Source of the DNA: Colimorpha sp045642445
GTDB lineage: Bacteria > Bacteroidota > Bacteroidia > Bacteroidales > P3
Length of the DNA: 19,095 nt
NCBI GenBank assembly: GCA_045642445.1
Contig: JAZUIX010000167.1
Coordinates: forward strand, 1-19,095
Reading direction: 5' to 3'
Under the pieces are notes generated by a model. The model did not search any database, was not told where the DNA came from, and worked only from the letters and a program-made list of their open reading frames with translations. The position numbers were made by a program, and so were the translations under genes. Shown one piece after another: positions 15,183 through 19,095 of this stretch (its first letter is position 1; each line of letters starts with the position of its first letter).

Positions 15183-15803
15183 ATGATTAGTAAAATATAT
15201 ACAAATAATCCGAATGTGTGCGAGGTGAGGCGCGTGGCCGACGTGATCACGAACGGCGGCATCGTGGTGGTCCCCACCGACACGTTGTACGCCTTTGCGT
15301 GCAGCATGGAGTTCAAACATTCGGTCGAAACTATCGCCCAGCTGAAGGGCTTTTCGCTCAAGAAGGCCAAATATTCGATGCTCTGCAGCTCCATCAGCAT
15401 GGCTTCGGAGTATCTCCGTCCCATGGATAAGGACACTTTCGCACTCTTGAAACAATGTCTGCCAGGGCCTTACACTTTTGTGATGGATGCCAACAACGAG
15501 GTGCCGCGAAACTATCTGAACCCGAACAAGACCATCGGGGTGCGTGTGCCCGACAACCCCATTCTGCAGGCCATCATCGAGGCCGTGGGGTGCCCGCTGA
15601 TAGGGACTTCGGTGCGCCTCGAAAACGAGGAGCAGGAGAGCGAATACCTCACCGACCCCGAACTGATTCACGAGGCTTTTGCCAACCGTGTGGACCTCGT
15701 TGTGGACGGGGGCTTGGGCGAAGATGTGCCCTCAACGGTGGTGAACTGCGCGGGAGGGAACCTCGAAGTGCTGCGCTACGGGAAAGGAGAGATTGATTTA
15801 TGA
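15183..15803 (+). CDS. YrdC/Sua5/YciO-family protein (threonylcarbamoyl-AMP synthase fold)
   Basis: 206 residues, cytosolic. The YrdC fold signatures are present: GGIVVVPTDTLYAFAC (25-40), where typical members have YPTDTxYGLGC; CLPGPYTFVM (92-101); KTIGVRVPDNP (116-126); and GTSVRLENEE (141-150). TsaC/Sua5 enzymes make threonylcarbamoyl-AMP for the t6A modification of ANN-decoding tRNAs. The pattern here (NPILQAIIEA, GTSV, VDGG, PSTVV) and the segment KGFSLKKAKYSMLC in place of KxR...P are closer to the YciO branch, whose members may have reduced or different activity. ATG at 15183 was chosen because the open frame upstream runs through the palindromic array and has no family residues. The stop overlaps the next start as ATGA. 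Confidence 0.88.
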   Translation: MISKIYTNNPNVCEVRRVADVITNGGIVVVPTDTLYAFACSMEFKHSVETIAQLKGFSLKKAKYSMLCSSISMASEYLRPMDKDTFALLKQCLPGPYTFVMDANNEVPRNYLNPNKTIGVRVPDNPILQAIIEAVGCPLIGTSVRLENEEQESEYLTDPELIHEAFANRVDLVVDGGLGEDVPSTVVNCAGGNLEVLRYGKGEIDL

Positions 15804-16300
15804 GGCTTACCATCCGCAACAGGCCTGACCAATATTCGGGGGTGCTGGGATTTGTGGCACAAGTGGTTGTGATGACTTTGGCCACCCTCTTGGCGGCTTA
15901 TGTGCTGCCCGACTCTATGGTACGTATCGACAGTCTTAGGACGGCTATTCTTGCGGCTGTGGTCATCTCGCTCCTCAACAATTTCATCCGCCCCATCCTC
16001 ATTGTCATCACGCTGCCTTTCACCATTTTCAGCATGGGGCTGTTTCTGCTGGTAATCAACGCGGTAATCATCATGCTGGCTTCGGGCTTGGTGAATGATT
16101 TCCACGTCTACGGATTCGGCAGCGCCTTCATTTTCAGTTTGCTGCTGACTTTTTTAAACTATTTGCTGGAGATACCGAATCGGCTGATGAGGAGTCCGAA
16201 GTACGAGCCTTCGAACCACGAAGCCATCGACAGGCACACCGACACCGACGAGGAGGGTTTCTCGCCCTACGAGGAAATCCACGACGACGAAGAACAATAA
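15800..16300 (+). CDS. Holin-4-family (YvlD-like) small membrane protein
   Basis: 166 residues with about four hydrophobic helices (14-36, 47-62, 64-97 as one or two, 107-124), including VVISLLNNFIRPILIVITLPFTIFS (55-79), the characteristic core of the phage-holin-4/YvlD family. The tail from about residue 133 is hydrophilic and acidic (DTDEEGFSPYEE, DDEEQ) and presumably cytoplasmic. Despite the family name there are no phage genes nearby, and chromosomal members are general membrane proteins of unknown function, some linked to envelope stress. ATG at 15800 overlaps the stop of the previous gene by four bases, so translation is probably coupled. panC begins 23 bp after its stop. Function in this operon cannot be deduced. 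Confidence 0.85.
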   Translation: MRLTIRNRPDQYSGVLGFVAQVVVMTLATLLAAYVLPDSMVRIDSLRTAILAAVVISLLNNFIRPILIVITLPFTIFSMGLFLLVINAVIIMLASGLVNDFHVYGFGSAFIFSLLLTFLNYLLEIPNRLMRSPKYEPSNHEAIDRHTDTDEEGFSPYEEIHDDEEQ

Positions 16301-16323
16301 CGACTAAAAACAACATTTATATC

Positions 16324-17193
16324 ATGCAAATCGTAACTACAACGGCTGCCCTCACCGCAGCCATCCAGGAAGCAAAGAAAAACAATAAAACCATAGGCCT
16401 CGTACCCACAATGGGCGCTCTGCACGAGGGTCACCTTTCGCTTATCCACAAGGCTCGCGAGCAAAACGACCTTGTGGTGGTGAGTGTCTTCGTCAACCCC
16501 ATCCAGTTCAACAACAAGGAGGATCTGGCCAAATATCCCCGCACCGTGGAGGCTGATTGCGAGAAACTTGCTTCGGCAGGTGCCGACATCGCCTTTGTGC
16601 CCTCGGTGGAGGAGATGTATCCCGAACCCGTGAATACGGTGTACCATTTCGGAGCCATCGAGGAGGTGATGGAAGGACCCCGCCGTCCTGGTCATTTTTC
16701 GGGTGTTGCCGTGGTAGTTCGCCGCCTCTTCGACCTTGCACAGCCCGACAGAGCCTATTTCGGCGAAAAGGACTACCAGCAGATTGCCATCATCCGCAAC
16801 CTTTTGGAGCAGATCAAATACCCCATCGAGCTGGTTCCCTGCCCCATTGTGAGAGCCGATGACGGCCTTGCCCTCAGCAGCCGCAACATGCGCCTCAGCC
16901 CTGAGGCCCGTGCCGTGGCCCCCAACATCTACGCCACCTTGCAGCAAGCTGTCGAAATGTCGGAATGCGAGGATGTGGAAAGTGTGCACGACTGGGTTAT
17001 CGACACCCTCTCCTCGTTCCATGAGATCAACGGCATTGATGAATCGCTGAAATTCGAACCAGAATACTTTGAAATTGTTGACGATACCACCCTCCAGCCC
17101 ATTCAGGATTGGGAGGATGCCAAGGGCGTTGTGGGCTGCATCACCGTGTGGCTCGACGGTGTTCGCCTCATCGACATGGTTCGTTTCAAATAA
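16324..17193 (+). CDS. panC: Pantoate-beta-alanine ligase (pantothenate synthetase)
   Basis: 289 residues, standard size, cytosolic. It joins pantoate and beta-alanine with ATP to make pantothenate for coenzyme A. Signatures: GLVPTMGALHEGH (25-37) with the HIGH-like nucleotide motif HEGH; VSVFVNPIQF (53-62); GHFSGVAVVVRRLF (123-136); YFGEKDYQQ (145-153), the pantoate/ATP-binding segment; and ALSSRNMRLS (183-192), the KMSKS-like loop. All parts of the family are present with no gaps. Third gene of the plus-strand operon; panB and panD are not in the window. A strong hairpin terminator follows 24 bp after the stop. Confidence 0.96.
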   Translation: MQIVTTTAALTAAIQEAKKNNKTIGLVPTMGALHEGHLSLIHKAREQNDLVVVSVFVNPIQFNNKEDLAKYPRTVEADCEKLASAGADIAFVPSVEEMYPEPVNTVYHFGAIEEVMEGPRRPGHFSGVAVVVRRLFDLAQPDRAYFGEKDYQQIAIIRNLLEQIKYPIELVPCPIVRADDGLALSSRNMRLSPEARAVAPNIYATLQQAVEMSECEDVESVHDWVIDTLSSFHEINGIDESLKFEPEYFEIVDDTTLQPIQDWEDAKGVVGCITVWLDGVRLIDMVRFK

Positions 17194-17217
17194 AACATAC
17201 AATGGCAAGATACTGAA

Positions 17218-17240
17218 AAAGGCGGGAACTCCCCGCCTTT
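17218..17240. terminator. Hairpin terminator, probably two-way
   Basis: AAAGGCGGG (17218-17226) pairs with CCCGCCTTT (17232-17240) around loop AACTC: nine pairs, followed by CTATTTT for the plus strand. On the minus strand the same stem is followed by a T run (complement of 17216-17220). It separates panC from the minus-strand genes. Confidence 0.8.
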
Positions 17241-17246
17241 CTATTT

Positions 17247-17547
17247 TCATTTCACCCCATATACCTCCTTCACTATATGCCATTGTTTGCTCACATCGCT
17301 CACAGTCATACCATTTGGAGCCATCTTGTTGAAGAGTTCTGCAAACTTGGTACCTTTCGATTTCTCTTGTTTGGCCCATAGGCGCAACTCTTGGTCAGAG
17401 AAGTGCTTGATGGGTATGTCCTTGCGATATATGACATTGTTGACACCTACATCACTTAGAACACGAGTAGCCCTATCAATATCCGCTTGCGTGGTCTCAT
17501 TACTTGAATTGACATATACGTCAAAAAGAACTATCGGGGACTCATTA
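17247..17547 (-). pseudogene. C-terminal remnant of an unidentified gene
   Basis: An open frame ends at 17247 and encodes about 100 plausible residues after the aroQ stop (17545-17547): from NESPIVLFDVYVNSS through DIDRATRVLSDVGVNNVIYR to MTVSDVSKQWHIVKEVYGVK. It reads like real protein (mixed charged and hydrophobic helices, no low complexity). The frame stays open backwards into aroQ, but there it is just the out-of-frame shadow of that gene, and no ATG, GTG or TTG occurs between the aroQ stop and residue L of QELRLW. The simplest reading is the 3' end of a gene whose front was lost at a breakpoint next to aroQ. I do not recognise the family. A real short gene using a rare start is possible. 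Confidence 0.4.
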
Positions 17548-17961
17548 CACCAAATATTGGACAGCCAGGTGGTAGCCAGATAAGCCAAATCCGCAGATGA
17601 CACCACGGACAACAGGGGAGATGAGGGAATGGTGGCGATATTCCTCACGAGCGAAGATGTTGCTGATATGGACTTCGACAACAGGGGTTGTGATAGCAGC
17701 AATAGCGTCATGAAGAGCCACAGAGGAGTGGCTGTAGCCTCCTGCGTTAAGGATAATCCCATCGTATGTGAAGCCCACCTCATGAATCTTATTGATCAAC
17801 TCGCCTTCGACATTGCTCTGATAGTAGTCAATTTGCACCGCAGGAAAGGCGGAACGCAGTTCTGTAAGGTAGTCCTCAAAAGTACGATGGCCATAAACAT
17901 CGGGCTCGCGAACCCCGAGAAGGTTGAGATTAGGACCGTTTATTATCATTATTTTTTTCAT
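17545..17961 (-). CDS. aroQ: Type II 3-dehydroquinate dehydratase
   Basis: 138 residues, the usual size for the type II enzyme, a small cytosolic protein that forms dodecamers and converts 3-dehydroquinate to 3-dehydroshikimate in aromatic amino-acid synthesis. Motifs: INGPNLNLLGVREPDVYG (7-24) with R18 and the catalytic Y23; LNAGGYSHSSVALHDAI (71-87) with N72; VEVHISNIFAREEYRHHS (95-112) with catalytic H98; and GVICGFGLSGYHLA (120-133). ATG at 17959-17961 fits MKKIMIINGPN; the frame continues 37 codons further upstream but that part is non-family and crosses the promoter. A TAnnTTTG box sits four bases before the ATG. The gene is complete, though its 3' end abuts the remnant described at 17247. 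Confidence 0.95.
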   Translation of the reverse strand: MKKIMIINGPNLNLLGVREPDVYGHRTFEDYLTELRSAFPAVQIDYYQSNVEGELINKIHEVGFTYDGIILNAGGYSHSSVALHDAIAAITTPVVEVHISNIFAREEYRHHSLISPVVRGVICGFGLSGYHLAVQYLV

Positions 17962-17965
17962 GATG

Positions 17966-17973
17966 CAAAAATA
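17966..17973 (-). promoter_or_regulatory. Bacteroidetes -7 box of aroQ
   Basis: The minus strand reads TATTTTTG, then CATC, then the aroQ ATG, the same box-CATC-ATG arrangement as at the IS66 transposase start. A leaderless transcript is predicted. The -33 element is not clear. Confidence 0.5.
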
Positions 17974-18119
17974 CGACTTTTTTTCAAATGAAACGGTTGT
18001 ATTTTTGTTCTTAGATTTACAATAGTCATATATAATACATAAAACCAACACAATACAATAAAAAAACGACATTAAAAAAGGCTATAGGGACAAAAAGGAC
18101 AAAAATACCATGTGTTTGT

Positions 18120-18256
18120 AGTGCAGACATAGTGCAAAGTTAGTGCAAACTAAAACAACTTCCCCAATAATTCTAATTACCAACCAAGTTTACTCTTTTT
18201 CAGTCATAAATCCTAAAAGCGACAACTTTTTCATCTCATTGGAGCTTAGTTTGCAC
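18120..18256. repeat. Three 11-bp repeats with a distant inverted copy
   Basis: AGTGCAGACAT (18120), AGTGCAAAGTT (18131) and AGTGCAAACTA (18142) are tandem. GTGCAAACTAA (18143-18153) recurs inverted as TTAGTTTGCAC (18246-18256), 92 bp away, followed by AAACTTAGTG. The stretch has no gene; repeated sites around a spacer could be protein-binding or recombination sites. Confidence 0.55.
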
Positions 18257-18355
18257 AAACTTAGTGACGAGTAAAAGATTTCAAAATTATGTAGATAACA
18301 ATTCAAAAAAAATTCATTATTTTAGAATACGCTTTTCGAAATCCAAAATTATGTG

Positions 18356-18363
18356 TATATTTG
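18356..18363 (+). promoter_or_regulatory. Candidate -7 box upstream of the nested hairpin
   Basis: TATATTTG fits TAnnTTTG and is followed by CAATG. A T-rich stretch (TTTTCG, near 18333) lies at about the -33 distance but is a weak match. Transcription from here would run through the inverted repeat at 18464-18598. Confidence 0.35.
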
Positions 18364-18463
18364 CAATGTTGACTTATGTCTTAATGTTTAATTCAAGTTA
18401 TTGATAAATATAAAAGTATGTAAAAATTAAAATATAGAAATCACATAAATAAAGCATTTTTTG

Positions 18464-18598
18464 CTTTTCTTTGTTCGTTTCGAAACCTGGAAATTTCTTA
18501 ACAACAGCCCGAGAAAGCAGAAATGCTCGCGGTAATACCGTGGGCTTTCTTGTTTGGCTGTATAGGTAATTCCAGGACCTCGAAACGAAAACAAAAAG
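18464..18598 (+). ncRNA. Nested inverted repeat, candidate structured RNA
   Basis: Successive stems share one axis: 18471-18475/18590-18594 (TTGTT), 18476-18483/18580-18587 (CGTTTCGA), 18486-18492/18570-18576 (CCTGGAA), 18504-18509/18556-18561 (ACAGCC), 18512-18518/18544-18550 (AGAAAGC) and 18530-18534/18536-18540 (CGGTA/TACCG). The result is a rod of about 130 bases with a large internal loop (18493-18503 against 18562-18569). A TAnnTTTG box lies about 100 bp upstream and a T run follows at 18609-18615. The strand is chosen from these two signals only. It could equally be a small mobile repeat. No known RNA family was recognised. Confidence 0.4.
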
Positions 18599-18674
18599 TT
18601 CGCGGTTCTTTTTTTGTTCACATATAAACAGAAACCATCTAAAAAATACAAATATAAACCTAAAAAAATACACA

Positions 18675-18798
18675 ATGAAAAAAACGTATTATTTCTATCA
18701 CTGATTCTCAGCTTTAGTTTTTTCGTAGACTCAGGTGTTTAGTGCCACGACACCAACGAATCGACGATGATATGAATCAAGAATGATTTGAACATGAT
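18675..18798 (+). pseudogene. Possible broken start of a small secreted or lipoprotein gene
   Basis: ATG at 18675 gives MKKTYYFYH and then a stop. Moving one frame at the stop yields SLILSFSFFVDSGV, a signal-peptide-like hydrophobic run, followed by a stop and then CHDTNEST. This looks like an exporter signal and cysteine-led mature start broken by a shift and a stop. The resemblance is weak, the piece is short, and AT-rich DNA yields such strings by chance. Confidence 0.2.
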
Positions 18799-18817
18799 TT
18801 TTTAGTTACTATAATTG
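18787..18817 (+). promoter_or_regulatory. Candidate promoter of the 57-residue gene
   Basis: TTTG (18787-18790), 19 bases, then TATAATTG (18810-18817) match the Bacteroidetes -33/-7 layout with one mismatch in the -7 box. The ATG is at 18849, leaving a short AT-rich leader of about 25-30 bases. Confidence 0.4.
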
Positions 18818-18848
18818 TAACATATTGTAAATCACTAAATAAATAATT

Positions 18849-19022
18849 ATGAATAAAAAATTAGAATACACTCCACCAACACTTAAGGTGGTTGAATTTA
18901 AGACAGAAAGAGGTTTTGCTGCTAGTAATGCGATGAGAATTGCGGAAGACCAGCAATTATTCATCTCAGAAGACAATTCAAACCAAAATGAACAATTTGG
19001 AAGTGAACATTGGTCGTGGTAA
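18849..19022 (+). CDS. 57-residue protein of unknown function, Bacteroidales type
   Basis: ATG at 18849, TAA at 19020-19022. The protein starts MNKKLEYTPPTLKVVEFKTE, continues with RGFAASNAMRIAEDQQLFIS and ends in a polar, acidic and asparagine-rich stretch closing with HWSW. It has no signal peptide or membrane helix. From memory, Bacteroidales genomes carry many short unannotated proteins with a KxYxxPxxxVVE-type start, a GFAAS-like middle and a tryptophan-containing tail, often just before a gene for a secreted or lipoprotein product; the next gene here (28 bp on) also begins with a signal-like sequence. The 57 codons are clean and a promoter-like site precedes them, so it is probably real. 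I assign no function. Confidence 0.6.
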   Translation: MNKKLEYTPPTLKVVEFKTERGFAASNAMRIAEDQQLFISEDNSNQNEQFGSEHWSW

Positions 19023-19050
19023 TCATTAACTATTTTGAATAAGAATTACT

Positions 19051-19095
19051 ATGAAGAAAATATTTTTTTATATCTCCGCAATTTCTTTATTCATC
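19051..19095 (+). CDS. Start of a probable exported protein, cut by window edge
   Basis: ATG at 19051 opens 15 codons to the window end: MKKIFFYISAISLFI. Two lysines followed by a hydrophobic run is the look of a Sec signal peptide or lipoprotein signal. It begins 28 bp after the 57-residue gene, so they may form a unit. Nothing can be said about the mature protein. Confidence 0.45.
   Translation, partial: MKKIFFYISAISLFI

Noticed and set aside
15800..16300. Prophage signal from the holin-like gene
   Set aside because: The family is common in bacterial chromosomes, the gene is coupled to a tRNA-modification-type gene and panC, and no phage gene is nearby.
18528..18538. CGCGGTAATAC, identical to the 530-loop core of 16S rRNA
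   Set aside because: Only 11 bases match, flanks differ, and the piece sits in its own small hairpin; treated as coincidence rather than an rRNA fragment.
18398..18675. Two overlapping minus-strand frames of 82 and 91 codons in the AT-rich region
   Set aside because: F, Y and K-rich low-complexity translations of AT-rich DNA that cross the nested inverted repeat; no motif or promoter seen.

Overview
The window looks like the chromosome of a member of the Bacteroidales. The evidence is a full-length SprA/Sov protein (the type IX secretion outer-membrane channel) directly downstream of ruvA, -7 promoter boxes of the Bacteroidetes form TAnnTTTG, few Shine-Dalgarno sites, an M64 peptidase and a beta-helix lipoprotein of types common in gut and oral Bacteroidales, and a YciO/TsaC-like protein. 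I do not assign a genus. Most of the window is moderately GC-rich housekeeping sequence. The right end, from about 17.96 kb on, is clearly AT-rich and accessory in character.

Layout. 1-199 is the N-terminus of an IS66-type transposase on the minus strand, running off the left edge. 200-837 has no gene but holds a compact block of about seven short hairpins (531-810) enclosed by a terminal inverted repeat. From 14796 down to 838 there are eight minus-strand genes with mostly very short gaps or overlaps: M64 peptidase, beta-helix lipoprotein, ruvA, sprA (7.1 kb), a TPR protein, a DedA-family membrane protein, a 56-residue membrane protein and sufS. Three arrays with a 7-bp period sit in the gaps of the downstream half of this series.

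14797-15182 is a divergent intergenic region. It contains a striking array of 11-bp units, five direct and four inverted, that folds into a 38-bp stem, followed by candidate promoters. From there a plus-strand operon runs rightward: YciO/TsaC-like protein, a holin-4-like membrane protein (ATGA overlap) and panC, ending at a strong hairpin terminator that could serve both strands. Facing it on the minus strand are a C-terminal gene remnant with no start codon and an intact aroQ.

17962-18848 holds no convincing gene. It has 11-bp repeats with a distant inverted copy, a large nested inverted repeat that may be a structured RNA, and what looks like the broken start of a small secreted protein. 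A 57-residue protein of a kind common in Bacteroidales but without known function follows, and then the first 15 codons of a gene with a signal-peptide-like start.

How the genes fit together. The minus-strand series joins DNA repair (RuvA), the protein-export channel (SprA), cell-surface proteins (M64 peptidase, lipoprotein) and Fe-S supply (SufS). The plus-strand operon and aroQ are metabolic or tRNA-modification genes. The features most worth following up are the non-coding structures: the 11-bp palindromic array at 14941-15043, the nested hairpin at 18464-18598, the hairpin block at 531-810 and the heptamer arrays.
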